Source: an uncultured Prevotella sp. (lineage in GTDB: Bacteria > Bacteroidota > Bacteroidia > Bacteroidales > Bacteroidaceae). From it: 64,000 nucleotides of DNA. The notes beneath the pieces are model-generated. The model saw only the letters and a program-made list of their open reading frames with translations. It made no database searches and was not told where the DNA came from. The translations under genes and the position numbers were made by a program. The stretch is taken from contig CAMHLV010000002.1 of the NCBI GenBank assembly GCA_946186115.1, positions 1 through 64,000 on the forward strand, written 5' to 3'. Shown here piece by piece: positions 17,278-26,825 of this stretch (position 1 is the first letter of the stretch; the number at the start of each line of letters is the position of its first letter).

Positions 17278-18618
17278 TTAGTCGCAGCCGTCTATTTGAT
17301 AAAGGAAGTCATTGTAGGGATACTTCTGAACGTGCAGTTCACGAACTTTCTCGTACAATATGCTGCGCAACTCGTCGATATTCTCCTTTTTCTTAGCAGA
17401 AATAAAAATGGGGGCGACAGTGAATTGTTCACTATTCACTTTCCCCTTCTCCATTACCTTTGCCATCCATGTCTTCTTCAGCTGTTCGAGCGAGATATTC
17501 TCCTTAGTGGGCTCCGTCAGGTCGTCCTCGTCCTGTGGTGTCCAAGTATAGGCATCAATCTTGTTGAATACCAGCAGCGACGGTTTCTCAGCACAACCCA
17601 GGTCAGCCAGCGTCTTCTCAACCACGCTGATCTGCTCCTCGAAGTCGGGATGAGAGATATCCACCACGTGTACCAGCAGGTCGGCCTCACGAACCTCGTC
17701 GAGTGTGGATTTGAATGAATCCACCAGGTCGGTAGGAAGCTTGCGTATGAATCCTACGGTATCGGCCAACAGGAAAGGCAGATTATCAATAACCATCTTG
17801 CGCACCGTCGTGTCGAGCGTGGCAAAGAGCTTGTTTTCTGCAAAGACGTCGCTCTTGGAGAGGAGGTTCATCATCGTCGATTTACCAACATTGGTATATC
17901 CAACGAGGGCCACACGAATGAGGCGCCCACGATTCTTGCGCTGAGTGGTCTTCTGCTGGTCAATCTCCTGCAGGCGCTGTTTCAGCAGCGTGATGCGATG
18001 AAGAATGATACGGCGGTCCATCTCCAACTGTGTCTCACCAGGACCACGCAGACCTACCGAGCCCTTGCCACCACCGCTGCCAGAGCCGCCACCCTGACGT
18101 TCAAGGTGGGTCCACAGTCGCTGCAGACGGGGCAGCATATAGCGGTATTGTGCCAGTTCCACCTGAGTCTTAGCCTCTGCCGTCTGGGCACGCATTGCAA
18201 AGATGTCAAGTATCAGCGAAGTACGATCAAGTATCTTCACCTTGAGCTCGCCCTCTATATTACGGATTTGCTTGGCGCTCAACTCGTCGTCGAAGATGAC
18301 CATACCTACTGGTTGGGGAGGCAGACTTCCGTCCTCGGACTCTGGCGAGCCAGCGTCAAGCCAGTCGTAGTAGGCATCTTCCTGCTGTTTGATATATTGC
18401 TTTATCTCGTCGAGCTTGCCCTTGCCAACATAGGTTACCTGGCTTGGACCCTGCACCTTCTGCGTAAAGCGCTTCACAGTGACAGCGCCTGCTGTATCGG
18501 CCAGAAACTCCAGTTCGTCGAGATATTCCTTCGTCTTGGCCTCGTCCTGCTGCTGTGTAATAAGTCCAACAAGGACAGCGGTCTCGGCCTTGGCTTCGGA
18601 GATTACGAATTCTTTCAT
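17278..18618 (-). CDS. hflX: GTPase HflX
   Basis: This ribosome-associated GTPase splits stalled or stress-inactivated 70S ribosomes. The 446 residues have the HflX N-terminal domain (VLVGLITQQQDEAKTKEYLDE at the front, then YVGKGKLDEI) and a coiled linker rich in Gly (GGGSGSGGGKGSVGLRGPGE), which is typical. The G domain shows G1 GYTNVGKST, G3 DTVGFI and G4 NKID. The family-typical RGPGETQLE is present. An extra acidic stretch in the N-domain (DWLDAGSPESEDGSLPP) is a minor length variation. It is divergent from nagB with 207 bases between them. Confidence 0.95.
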   Translation of the reverse strand: MKEFVISEAKAETAVLVGLITQQQDEAKTKEYLDELEFLADTAGAVTVKRFTQKVQGPSQVTYVGKGKLDEIKQYIKQQEDAYYDWLDAGSPESEDGSLPPQPVGMVIFDDELSAKQIRNIEGELKVKILDRTSLILDIFAMRAQTAEAKTQVELAQYRYMLPRLQRLWTHLERQGGGSGSGGGKGSVGLRGPGETQLEMDRRIILHRITLLKQRLQEIDQQKTTQRKNRGRLIRVALVGYTNVGKSTMMNLLSKSDVFAENKLFATLDTTVRKMVIDNLPFLLADTVGFIRKLPTDLVDSFKSTLDEVREADLLVHVVDISHPDFEEQISVVEKTLADLGCAEKPSLLVFNKIDAYTWTPQDEDDLTEPTKENISLEQLKKTWMAKVMEKGKVNSEQFTVAPIFISAKKKENIDELRSILYEKVRELHVQKYPYNDFLYQIDGCD

Positions 18619-18643
18619 GAGTATTTTCTTTATTAATATGCGT

Positions 18644-18652
18644 GCAAAGATA
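18644..18652 (-). promoter_or_regulatory. -7 box for hflX
   Basis: The minus strand reads TATCTTTGC, fitting TAnnTTTG, about 26 bases above the hflX start. At the expected -33 position the sequence is TCTG, one base off TTTG. Confidence 0.55.
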
Positions 18653-18781
18653 ATAATAAAAATGAATATATTCAGATGAATAAAGATATTTTTTATTACT
18701 TTTCACTATTACTTTTGCATTATTTTTTTATGTAGAAGCAAATTTTTCACCTTTCAATATTTAATTTTCACTTAAAATATG

Positions 18782-18789
18782 TACCTTTG
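18782..18789 (+). promoter_or_regulatory. -7 box for nagB
   Basis: TACCTTTG lies 36 bases before the nagB ATG in an AT-rich stretch. No -33 TTTG is present at 19-21 bases. Confidence 0.5.
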
Positions 18790-18825
18790 TCGCCGATATA
18801 TAAATAAAAACTTTATATTTTTATT

Positions 18826-19617
18826 ATGAGAGTAATTATTGAATCTGACTATCAGAAAATGTCACAGTGGGCTGCCGAGCACGTAATACGTCGCATCAAC
18901 GAGGCTCAGCCCACGAAGGAGAAGCCGTTTGTGCTGGGTCTTCCCACAGGCAGTTCTCCCGAGGGTATGTATGCCTGCCTGGTGAAAGCCAACAAGGAGG
19001 GGCGTGTTTCGTTTAAAAACGTGCTGACGTTCAACATGGACGAGTATGTAGGACTGCCTGAGGAGCATCCCGAATCGTATCACTCGTTTATGGCCCGCAA
19101 CCTGTTCGATCACATCGACTGCCCTAAGGAAAACATCCACATCCTGAACGGCAATGCCAAAGACCTGGCTGCTGAGTGCGCTCACTACGAGGAGATGATC
19201 AAGGAGGCTGGCGGCATCGACCTGTTCCTGGGTGGCATCGGTCCAGACGGACATATAGCCTTCAACGAGCCTTATTCTTCGCTCACCAGTCGCACACGCG
19301 TTAAGACACTGACAACAGATACGATTATAGCCAACTCACGATTCTTCGACAATGATGTGAACAAGGTGCCCAAGCTGGCGCTGACTGTTGGCGTAGGCAC
19401 TGTGATGGATGCCAAGGAGGTGATGATTCTGGTTAACGGCCATCACAAGGCTCGTGCACTGAAGGCTGCCGTAGAGGGTGCCGTGACACACGAGTGGACC
19501 ATTTCAGCCCTGCAGATGCACCCACACGGCATCATCGTTGCCGATGAGCCCGCTACTGACGAGCTGAAGGTATCGACCTACAAATACTTCAAGGATATCG
19601 AAAAGGATAACCTGTAA
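18826..19617 (+). CDS. nagB: Glucosamine-6-phosphate deaminase
   Basis: This enzyme converts glucosamine 6-phosphate to fructose 6-phosphate and ammonia in the cytoplasm, feeding amino sugars into glycolysis. Its 263 residues are close to the E. coli enzyme length. Catalytic positions match it: Asp72 (NMDEYVG), Asp141, His143 and Glu148 ([11 protein letters not shown]), with the phosphate loop [11 protein letters not shown] at 39-49. The start is the ATG at 18826, with no Shine-Dalgarno sequence, as expected for this phylum. No nagA or transporter is adjacent. A strong terminator follows and is shared with convergent dnaA. Confidence 0.96.
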   Translation: MRVIIESDYQKMSQWAAEHVIRRINEAQPTKEKPFVLGLPTGSSPEGMYACLVKANKEGRVSFKNVLTFNMDEYVGLPEEHPESYHSFMARNLFDHIDCPKENIHILNGNAKDLAAECAHYEEMIKEAGGIDLFLGGIGPDGHIAFNEPYSSLTSRTRVKTLTTDTIIANSRFFDNDVNKVPKLALTVGVGTVMDAKEVMILVNGHHKARALKAAVEGAVTHEWTISALQMHPHGIIVADEPATDELKVSTYKYFKDIEKDNL

Positions 19618-19643
19618 GAATTGCAAATTCTGTATGAAGCATA

Positions 19644-19678
19644 AAAAAACTTCCAACCGTCGGGGTTGGAAGTTTTTT
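19644..19678. terminator. Bidirectional intrinsic terminator between nagB and dnaA
   Basis: The 15-base arm at 19644-19658 (AAAAAACTTCCAACC) pairs perfectly with 19664-19678 around a 5-base loop. A-run and T-run flanks give a U-tract on either strand. It overlaps the dnaA stop codon and serves both convergent genes. Confidence 0.92.
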
Positions 19679-21089
19679 ATTTCTTTAGTTTGAAGGAGTT
19701 TTCAATACTGCTAAGTTCTGCATTGAAAGCTTTGTCAACCTTCAGTCGCTGCTCGATGGTCGTACAGCTGTGGATGACGGTAGAATGATCGCGTCCTCCT
19801 ATGAGCTGTCCGATACGAGAGGCAGGCATCTTGGTGTATTTCTGGGCGAGATACATTGATATCTGGCGCACAAGGACGTAGTCGCGCTTGCGGCTCTTGC
19901 TGAACACATGCTGCTGAGATACATTATAGTGACCGCACACCTTCTCAACGATGTCATCAACGGTGAGAGGCTTGTTGTCAACCTTCACAGCGCGCTTGAT
20001 GATACGCTCTGCCAGTCGCATGTCGATACTGCTGTTGTAAACCACAGAGTACGCAAGCAATGAGTTCACCACACCTTCCAAGTCACGCACTGAACCGTTG
20101 GCAGTCTGTGCTATGTACTGTATCACATCCTCAGGAATCTGAAGACCATCGCGGCGGCACTTAGCATTGAGTATGTCAACGCACAACTGCACGTTGGGCT
20201 TCTCAAGTTCTGCTATAAGTCCACAAGCGAAACGTGTCAGCAGACGATCCTTCATACCCTGCAGGTCAACTGGCGGGCGATCGCTGGCCAGGATAATCTG
20301 CTTTCCGTTACGGAAGAGATGGTTGAAGATATGGAAGAATGTGTCAAGAGTCTTTGGCGATGTTGCCCACTCCTGTATATCGTCAACTATCAGCACGTCG
20401 ATAGTCTGATAGAAGTTGATGAAATCGTTGACTGTATTGCGGCGTGTAGCATCAGTAAACTGCACCTGGAAGAGGCGAGCTGAAACATAGAGCACTCGCT
20501 TACGCGGGTACATTTCCTTACACTTTATGCCAATTGCATTGATGAGGTGGGTCTTGCCACAACCCGATGGTCCATAGACAAAGAAAGGATTGAATGTCGA
20601 TTTGCCTGGATGCTCAGCAATTGAGAGTCCTACGGTGCGCGGCAGCTTGTTGCTGTCGCCCTCGATGAAACTCTGGAAAGTCTTGTGATGGTCGAGCTGC
20701 GGATTGATATCCTGCGGAACAGCGGCGTCGAGGATAGACGGTGACTTGTTGACACCTACCTGTGGCTGCGGCTGCTCGATAGAAACGTCTTCACTACCCT
20801 CCTCGTCGATAGTAAGTTTATGCTTCTTATCAACAACGATGCGGTATTTCAACTTAATATCGTCTCTGCCGAACACTCTGAAAAGCACTTTGCACAGCAA
20901 TGGAACATAATACTGCTCCAGATACTCGTACACGTACCTACTTGGTACTTGTACCAGTAAAGTCCGGCTGTCTTCGTCATAGTTCTCGAAGGCTATTGGC
21001 GCGAACCATGTTCTGAATTGCTGCTCTTTGACAATCTCCTTTATTAATTGGAGGCAGTTGTCCCAAAGCGCCTTTGGATTTTTTTCCAT
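19677..21089 (-). CDS. dnaA: Chromosomal replication initiator DnaA
   Basis: DnaA is the AAA+ ATPase that binds and opens the replication origin. The 470 residues show domain I (LWDNCLQLIKEIVKEQQFRTWF, about 8-29), a variable linker rich in Gln/Pro (about 100-130), and the AAA+ core with Walker A GPSGCGKT at 173-180. VLIVDDIQ is Walker B and RLLTRFACGL contains the arginine finger. The DNA-binding domain IV ends with the signature GGRDHSTVIHSC. Walker B is followed by EWA instead of the common FLA. It is transcribed alone from a good promoter at 21151-21182 and shares a terminator with nagB. Confidence 0.97.
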   Translation of the reverse strand: MEKNPKALWDNCLQLIKEIVKEQQFRTWFAPIAFENYDEDSRTLLVQVPSRYVYEYLEQYYVPLLCKVLFRVFGRDDIKLKYRIVVDKKHKLTIDEEGSEDVSIEQPQPQVGVNKSPSILDAAVPQDINPQLDHHKTFQSFIEGDSNKLPRTVGLSIAEHPGKSTFNPFFVYGPSGCGKTHLINAIGIKCKEMYPRKRVLYVSARLFQVQFTDATRRNTVNDFINFYQTIDVLIVDDIQEWATSPKTLDTFFHIFNHLFRNGKQIILASDRPPVDLQGMKDRLLTRFACGLIAELEKPNVQLCVDILNAKCRRDGLQIPEDVIQYIAQTANGSVRDLEGVVNSLLAYSVVYNSSIDMRLAERIIKRAVKVDNKPLTVDDIVEKVCGHYNVSQQHVFSKSRKRDYVLVRQISMYLAQKYTKMPASRIGQLIGGRDHSTVIHSCTTIEQRLKVDKAFNAELSSIENSFKLKK

Positions 21090-21463
21090 GCGGCGAACGA
21101 TTTTTATAGACGTTTTAGATATTTACAAATCGGTTTATTGTTTCCGGATGCAAAGGTCGCATTTTTTTTTGATATAAACAAATCTGTATTTTTTATCACT
21201 TCGTATTCATGAAGCCGTAACTTGCTATATTTGCGGCTGTTAAACGATTTATTGAAAATCCATTCTACACATCGCCCTTGCAAAAACGGAAATACTTACA
21301 AATCAACAACTTGCACATAACATGCACACGCACCTAGCAGCGTGCAAGATTTGCAGGCCGACATCTCAAAAAGTATGCTATATCAGGCACTTGTGGAACC
21401 ATCTATACATAGTTATTGAATATCGCTGATTATTTAGACAAATTAAAAATTATGATGGAATTT
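21090..21463. other. 374-base gap upstream of dnaA; no convincing origin
   Basis: The gap holds the dnaA promoter, AT-rich DNA and a weak inverted repeat (CTTGCAC at 21310-21316 and GTGCAAG at 21342-21348). No cluster of DnaA boxes (TTATnCACA) is visible, so there is no evidence for oriC here. Confidence 0.6.
21151..21182 (-). promoter_or_regulatory. dnaA promoter (Bacteroidota type)
   Basis: On the minus strand TTTG (21182-21179) is followed after exactly 20 bases by GACCTTTG (21158-21151), one mismatch from TAnnTTTG. The predicted start of transcription is about 55 bases before the dnaA ATG. Confidence 0.7.
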
Positions 21464-22366
21464 TTATTTATCTTTTCTCCCAAAGACCGAGAAATGCACA
21501 TAGCGCTTCGGGTGCGATTTGAGGTCGATTAGCAGTGAGTCGGCATCAGCTGCTGTCTGACTAAGATGATTATACAGCGAGGCATCACGCATGAGTAGTC
21601 CCAGTGAGCCTTCGTTGCTGTTGAGCTTGCGTGTCATCTCGTTGACATTGGCCAAAGTCTGGTTGACGCTTGCCGTCATGGCTGCCACATCGACAGCTGC
21701 CAGGTTTGAAGTCAGTTGCTGTGTATTGTCAAGCACTCCCCCAGCCTTTTGCATCATAGCTGGCACGTCGCGGTTAAGCGAAACTGAGAGGGTTTTCAGT
21801 TCACGGCTGGTAGTCTCGAGGTTGCCCGTCATTCCTTCCACATGATGCAGGGTGTTTGCCAGTGCAGGATCAGCCAATAGGACATTAAGATTTGCCAGTA
21901 TGCTATCTAGTTTGGGCATCATAGCTTCAATGGCAGGTATCATCTCGGCCACCTTTCCCATCATGCCCTCCTGCTTACCTCCGCTTATTGTGTCACCCTT
22001 AGCCAATAGCTGAAGGGGATTATCTCCCAACGCGAGGTTAATCTTTATATTTCCCAGCAGGTCGCTGTCTATCTCGGCATGTGAGCCAACAGGAAGGTGC
22101 ATGCGCTTGTCGAGTCCTATCTCGGCAACAATGATGCCATTAGGAGAATAGTCGTAGTCGATGGCTTTGACGACTCCAACCTTGTATCCATTGGCATATA
22201 CTGGTGTAGATGATGACACTCCACTGACATCAGAGAAGGCCACATAGTATGTGTCGTCGTTGGAGAAGAGGGTAAGTCCCTTCAGAAACTGCAGTCCATA
22301 GAACAGCACTACGATACCAACGATGGCCACAAGTGCTATTTTCACTTCTTTGGTAAAGAATTTCAT
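21464..22366 (-). CDS. MlaD/MCE-domain lipid transport protein
   Basis: This 300-residue protein has one N-terminal membrane helix (VKIALVAIVGIVVLFYGLQF, about 8-27) and then an MCE domain (about 38-115; DVSGVSSSTPVYANGYKVGV, with SDLLGNIKINL at its end). Proteins of this type are the substrate-binding parts of phospholipid transporters between the membranes. The second half is a long predicted helix rich in Leu, Asn and Thr (NTLHHVEGMTGNLETTSREL), which in relatives forms a periplasmic tube or needle. The permease and ATPase are not in the window. It follows the amidase gene by 60 bases on the same strand and may be co-transcribed. Confidence 0.88.
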   Translation of the reverse strand: MKFFTKEVKIALVAIVGIVVLFYGLQFLKGLTLFSNDDTYYVAFSDVSGVSSSTPVYANGYKVGVVKAIDYDYSPNGIIVAEIGLDKRMHLPVGSHAEIDSDLLGNIKINLALGDNPLQLLAKGDTISGGKQEGMMGKVAEMIPAIEAMMPKLDSILANLNVLLADPALANTLHHVEGMTGNLETTSRELKTLSVSLNRDVPAMMQKAGGVLDNTQQLTSNLAAVDVAAMTASVNQTLANVNEMTRKLNSNEGSLGLLMRDASLYNHLSQTAADADSLLIDLKSHPKRYVHFSVFGRKDK

Positions 22367-22426
22367 ATCGCTCGCTACTTATTTAGTAATAATCGTTTTG
22401 TTGTCGTTATTCTCAGTCAGAATGCC

Positions 22427-23698
22427 TTACTTCTTTGCTCTGTTATTACGAAACTCCCTAATGGCTTCTCTGACGTCAGTTTTCTGCCCATTCTTAAAGG
22501 CTATGACGAAGGCCTGAGGGAAACGCTCGGCCAATTGCATGCGCAACTGGTTAGCCTCGTTGAAGTTGGTTGTGGCTCCTACTGTGTATTTGTACAAACC
22601 ATTCTCCTGATAGCAGTCAACCTCAAGGCCTTTCAACTGAGTATCACCAGCTTTTAGCCGTGAACCGGATGCCAGCACCTGAACCTTGAAGACGGGAGCA
22701 GAAGAAGAAGCATTGACTGTAGAAACTGCAGCAGTATTCTGCTTAACGGTATCAGGTACGACAGGCGTAACTGGTTGGGGAGTCTGAGATACCACAGGTT
22801 GGGGAGTCTGCGAAACTACGGGCTTTGATTCCTCTGAAGCAACCTTCTGAGGCTCATCAGATATAGCTGGCGGAACCACAGCAGGAATGTTTACCTCACT
22901 TTTTTTTTCTTCTGCCTTATAGGGCACAGTAAAGCCCACATGGTTCTTCTGCTTGTAATCGACAAATGCCTGATATATGCCAGAAGCCAGTTTATCGACA
23001 CCAGCCTGCGAACTCAGGAACTGCTCCTCATCTGGAGTAGAGATGAATCCCAACTCTATAAGACAACTGGGCATCGAGGTCTCACGAAGCACAAGGAAAC
23101 CAGCCTGCTTTACACCCTTATTCTGGCGACCTGCTGAGGCACAAGTGCGACGCTGCACATAGCGGGCCAGCTCGACGCTCTTCGCCATATTGCGGTCTTG
23201 GATGAACTCAAACATGATGTAACTCTCTGCAGAGTTAGGGTCAAAGCCCTGATAGCGCTGCTTATAGTCTTTCTCTATCAGAATGACGGCATTCTCACGT
23301 TTTGCCACATCGAGATTGTCGGCAGCACGGTGCATACCAAGCGTATATGTCTCTAAACCTCGTGAAATTCGCCCCTTGGGCAAAGCATTGGTATGTATGG
23401 AGATAAACAGGTCAGCCTTGTTGCGGTTGGCGATATCAGCACGTGTATGCAGCGGTACAAAGACATCCGTCTTGCGAGTATAGACGACTTTCACATCAGG
23501 ACAGTTACGCTCCACAAGTCGTCCGAAGGCCAATGCAACATTGAGGTTGATAGTCTTCTCCTTGGTGATGCTACCTACGGCTCCCGCATCGCCTCCACCA
23601 TGTCCGGCATCAATAACCAGCGTGAACTTGGTGTTGGCTGCCACTGCCACAACGGTCAGCAACAGCATTATTGTCAGTATCTTTAACCTCTTTCTCAT
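22427..23698 (-). CDS. N-acetylmuramoyl-L-alanine amidase with SPOR domain
   Basis: This is a predicted periplasmic zinc amidase that removes stem peptides from peptidoglycan, in a role like AmiC at division. The ATG at 23698 is chosen because it begins a good signal peptide (MRKRLKILTIMLLLTVVAVA); the in-frame ATG at 23731 lies upstream of the -7 box. The Amidase_3 domain has VIDAGHGGGDAGAVG (His33), a downstream SIHTNA, and CLIELGFIS with the catalytic Glu. A linker with the tandem repeat VSQTPQPV follows, then a C-terminal SPOR domain (VFKVQVLASGSRL and following) that binds denuded glycan. The mature protein is about 400 residues. Confidence 0.92.
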   Translation of the reverse strand: MRKRLKILTIMLLLTVVAVAANTKFTLVIDAGHGGGDAGAVGSITKEKTINLNVALAFGRLVERNCPDVKVVYTRKTDVFVPLHTRADIANRNKADLFISIHTNALPKGRISRGLETYTLGMHRAADNLDVAKRENAVILIEKDYKQRYQGFDPNSAESYIMFEFIQDRNMAKSVELARYVQRRTCASAGRQNKGVKQAGFLVLRETSMPSCLIELGFISTPDEEQFLSSQAGVDKLASGIYQAFVDYKQKNHVGFTVPYKAEEKKSEVNIPAVVPPAISDEPQKVASEESKPVVSQTPQPVVSQTPQPVTPVVPDTVKQNTAAVSTVNASSSAPVFKVQVLASGSRLKAGDTQLKGLEVDCYQENGLYKYTVGATTNFNEANQLRMQLAERFPQAFVIAFKNGQKTDVREAIREFRNNRAKK

Positions 23699-23705
23699 TT
23701 CGCGT

Positions 23706-23714
23706 GCAAAATTA
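23706..23714 (-). promoter_or_regulatory. -7 box for the amidase, placing transcription start near its ATG
   Basis: The minus strand reads TAATTTTGC, an exact TAnnTTTG match, only seven bases before the chosen ATG. The transcript would be leaderless or nearly so, and the box rules out the longer frame. Confidence 0.55.
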
Positions 23715-23740
23715 CTTAATTCCCACCACAAAACTGCACG

Positions 23741-24124
23741 TCAGGCACGAGTTTTATCATTTATTAAGTGTATTTCGACACCTGCGCCGTTGCAGTCGCC
23801 GCCTATCGGGGGATTAAGTTTGGTGATGGTAAGGTCGAGTGTTGTCACCTTGGGGAAGGTTTCAAACACTGCTGTAGCTATGCGGCCTGCCAGATGCTCT
23901 ACCAGTTGCGAGGGAATATCCATCTCACGCTTGATGATGCGATAGAGCACTCCGTAATCCACTGTTACTTCTACCATATCGTGCTCCATGGCATAGCCTA
24001 CATCAATACCGACTCGGGCCGAGACAAGAAAGTCCTGACCTACTGTCTGCTCCTGCGGAAGCACGCCATGATAGGCATGAAACCGTGCTTCCTTCAAATA
24101 TATATATGAACTCTCAACCTTCAC
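23741..24124 (-). CDS. folB: Dihydroneopterin aldolase
   Basis: This folate-pathway enzyme converts 7,8-dihydroneopterin to 6-hydroxymethyl-dihydropterin and glycolaldehyde. At 127 residues it has the usual length. The family features are ARFHAYHGVLPQEQTVGQDF near 13-32, the VDYGVLY segment, LVEHLAGRIA with the conserved Glu, and a closing lysine-containing TKLNPPIGGD. It lies 52 bases after nrdJ and 42 before the amidase, all on the minus strand. folE lies far away at 48.8-49.4 kb, so folate genes are scattered. Confidence 0.94.
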   Translation of the reverse strand: MKVESSYIYLKEARFHAYHGVLPQEQTVGQDFLVSARVGIDVGYAMEHDMVEVTVDYGVLYRIIKREMDIPSQLVEHLAGRIATAVFETFPKVTTLDLTITKLNPPIGGDCNGAGVEIHLINDKTRA

Positions 24125-24176
24125 TTCAATTTCTCAATAAATAAACTACAATTCTTTAATTGTTCACCTTTTCACA

Positions 24177-26789
24177 TCAACCGCATCTTGACGAGCCACA
24201 GTTCTTGCAGATAAGGCAGCCCTCCTGATAAACCAGGCTCTCGCTACCACAGTTGGGGCACTTCTGTCCCTTGGCCTCTGTGCCGTCCTGGATATACTTC
24301 TTCAAGGCACGCTCCACGCCGACTTTCCACGTGTTGATGCTCTCGCTCTTGAGCTGAAGCGATGACACGAGCTTGATGACATGGTCGATAGGCATACGAT
24401 AGCGCAGCACACCGGAGATGAGTTTTGCATAGTTCCAGTATTCGGGATTGAACTTCTCAGAGAGTCCCTCGACGGTGGTCTTATAGCCGCGCTTGTTCTC
24501 GAACTGGAAGTCGTAGCGCTTAGTACCGTCCTCATTGACCTGTTTGATTATCTTACCCTTGGTCACTGTCTTAGGCAGCACGATACCTTCGTCGTCGTCC
24601 TGCAAACCAGTGAAAATCTCGTAGGGATATCCGTCGAGTAAGCCCACAAAGGCCACCCACTTGTCCTTGTTGTTCTGGAAACGCACCACGTCGCACTCCA
24701 GTTCCTTAGGTCTTACCTCGGTTACCTCTGGATGCTGACATGGAGCAGAGGGGCGCTTCTCCTCGATGTTATTATCCTTGGTAGTATCTTCCTGTCTTCC
24801 GTCACCATTCTCCTGACTATTGTTTCCAGAGTCCTTCTTATCACTCTTCGACACGCTGATCATGACGCCAGCACGAGAGCCATCGCGGTAGATGGTACAG
24901 CCTTTACATCCTGAGCGCCATGCCTCGACATAGAGACGGTTAACCAAAGCCTCATCGACATCGTTGGGCAAGTTGACAGTGACACTGATAGAGTGGTCAA
25001 CCCACTTCTGGATGGCACCTTGCATGCGCACCTTCATCAACCAATCTACATCATTTGCTGTGGCTTTATAGTATGGTGACTTGGCAACCAACTGGTCAAC
25101 CTCCTCCTGGCTATAGCGCTTAGAAGTGTCATAGCCGTTAACCTTCATCCACTCCATAAACTTGGGATGATATACGATGTACTCCTCAAATGAGTCGCCA
25201 ACCTCATCTACAAAATCAACATGCACATCAGTATCGTTGGGGTTTACCTTGCGACGACGCTTATACACCGGCATGAACACGGGTTCAATACCACTGGTAG
25301 TTTGAGTCATCAGCGAAGTTGTGCCTGTAGGAGCAATAGTAAGACAGGCGATATTACGGCGACCATACTTCACCATATCGTCATACAGTTGCTGGTCGGC
25401 CTGCTTCAAGCGCATGATAAACGGATTCTGTGCCTCACGGCTGGCATCAAACACTTCGAAAGCTCCACGCTCCTTAGCCATCTCCACACTTGAGCGATAG
25501 GCATTGAGGGCCAGAGTCTTATGGACCTCTACTGAGAAGTCGGTAGCTTCTTGTGTACCATAGCGCAGTCCCATGGCGGCTATCATATCACCTTCGGCAG
25601 TGATTCCGACACCAGTACGGCGTCCCTTCGAACTCTTATCCTTGATTTTCTCCCACAGGTGCATCTCAGCGCCCTTCACCTCTATCGACTGCGGGTCACT
25701 CTTCACCTTCTCCATGATAAGGTCAATCTTCTCCAATTCCAGATCTACGATATCGTCCATCAGTCGCTGAGCCATCCGGACATGCTTCTTGAAGAGGTCG
25801 TAGTCGAAATAAGCATCCTTGGTGAAAGCGTTCTTAACATAAGAATACAGGTTGATACTCAGCAGGCGGCATGAGTCGTATGGACACAAAGGAATCTCGC
25901 CACACGGGTTGGTAGATACAGTGCGGAAGCCCAGGTCGGCATAGCAGTCGGGGATACTCTCGCGCAGGATGGTGTCCCAGAACAATACGCCAGGCTCAGC
26001 GCTCTTCCATGCATTGTGGACAATCTTCTCCCACAAAGCCTTTGCACTTATCTCCTTGCGCACGCTAGGCTCGGCACTATCAATGGGGAACTGCTGCACA
26101 TAAGGCTTATCCTCAGTAGCAGCACGCATAAACTCATCGTCAATCTTAACACTTACGTTGGCTCCTGTTACCTTACCCTCCGTCATCTTGGCATCGATGA
26201 ACGACTCAGAGTCGGGATGCTTTATGCTGACACTCAGCATCAGAGCACCACGACGCCCATCTTGTGCCACCTCGCGCGTACTATTACTATAACGCTCCAT
26301 AAACGGAACGAGGCCAGTAGATGTCAGTGCAGAATTGTTCACTGGCTGACCTTTGGGACGTATGTGACTCAGGTCGTGCCCCACACCACCACGGCGCTTC
26401 ATCAGCTGAACCTGTTCCTCGTCGATGCGAAGCACACCGCCATAGGAGTCAGCATCTCCGTCAAGTCCTATCACAAAACAGTTCGACAGGGAAGCAATCT
26501 GATGATTGTTGCCAATACCAGTCATAGGGCTACCTGCAGGGACGATATAGCGGAAATGGTCGAGCAGGTCGAAAATCTGCTGAGCTGTCAGCGGATTCTT
26601 ATATTTCTGTTCGATGCGAGCCACCTCATTGGCAATACGCCAATGCATCTGCTCTGGCGATTTCTCGTAGATATTGCCAAACGAATCTTTCATTGCGTAT
26701 TTGTTTACCCAAACACGGGCAGCCAGTTCGTCGCCACCAAAATAAGCCAGTGAGGCTGCGAAAGCCTCGTCATACGTATATGTTTGCAT
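24177..26789 (-). CDS. nrdJ: Adenosylcobalamin-dependent (class II) ribonucleotide reductase
   Basis: This enzyme makes deoxyribonucleotides using a B12-generated radical, with or without oxygen. The start is set at 26789 (MQTYTYDEAFAASLAYFGG), 22 bases below the -7 box; the longer frame to 26921 crosses the promoter. The product is 870 residues. Signatures are SNCFVIG (first redox Cys), the active-site loop TNPCGEIPL, APTGTTSLM, and a C-terminal zinc-ribbon-like CPNCGSESLVYQEGC plus CKNCGSSRCG. A Ser/Asn/Gly/Asp-rich insert (about 690-720; SKSDKKDSGNNSQENGDG) separates the catalytic part from the tail domain. It shares a control region with the divergent nitroreductase. Confidence 0.95.
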   Translation of the reverse strand: MQTYTYDEAFAASLAYFGGDELAARVWVNKYAMKDSFGNIYEKSPEQMHWRIANEVARIEQKYKNPLTAQQIFDLLDHFRYIVPAGSPMTGIGNNHQIASLSNCFVIGLDGDADSYGGVLRIDEEQVQLMKRRGGVGHDLSHIRPKGQPVNNSALTSTGLVPFMERYSNSTREVAQDGRRGALMLSVSIKHPDSESFIDAKMTEGKVTGANVSVKIDDEFMRAATEDKPYVQQFPIDSAEPSVRKEISAKALWEKIVHNAWKSAEPGVLFWDTILRESIPDCYADLGFRTVSTNPCGEIPLCPYDSCRLLSINLYSYVKNAFTKDAYFDYDLFKKHVRMAQRLMDDIVDLELEKIDLIMEKVKSDPQSIEVKGAEMHLWEKIKDKSSKGRRTGVGITAEGDMIAAMGLRYGTQEATDFSVEVHKTLALNAYRSSVEMAKERGAFEVFDASREAQNPFIMRLKQADQQLYDDMVKYGRRNIACLTIAPTGTTSLMTQTTSGIEPVFMPVYKRRRKVNPNDTDVHVDFVDEVGDSFEEYIVYHPKFMEWMKVNGYDTSKRYSQEEVDQLVAKSPYYKATANDVDWLMKVRMQGAIQKWVDHSISVTVNLPNDVDEALVNRLYVEAWRSGCKGCTIYRDGSRAGVMISVSKSDKKDSGNNSQENGDGRQEDTTKDNNIEEKRPSAPCQHPEVTEVRPKELECDVVRFQNNKDKWVAFVGLLDGYPYEIFTGLQDDDEGIVLPKTVTKGKIIKQVNEDGTKRYDFQFENKRGYKTTVEGLSEKFNPEYWNYAKLISGVLRYRMPIDHVIKLVSSLQLKSESINTWKVGVERALKKYIQDGTEAKGQKCPNCGSESLVYQEGCLICKNCGSSRCG

Positions 26790-26810
26790 AAGATTGTAGT
26801 TTATTGGCGA

Positions 26811-26818
26811 CAAAGGTA
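26811..26818 (-). promoter_or_regulatory. -7 box for nrdJ
   Basis: The minus strand reads TACCTTTG, an exact match, 21 bases above the chosen nrdJ start. The expected -33 region (about 26839-26842) falls inside the dyad at 26826-26844. Confidence 0.6.
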
Positions 26819-26825
26819 CAAATAA

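Noticed and set aside
21090..21463. Replication origin beside dnaA
   Set aside because: There is no cluster of TTATnCACA boxes and no clear unwinding element; origins in this phylum are often not next to dnaA.
24790..26820. Cobalamin riboswitch for the B12-dependent nrdJ
   Set aside because: The promoter lies about 22 bases above the start, leaving no room for a riboswitch.
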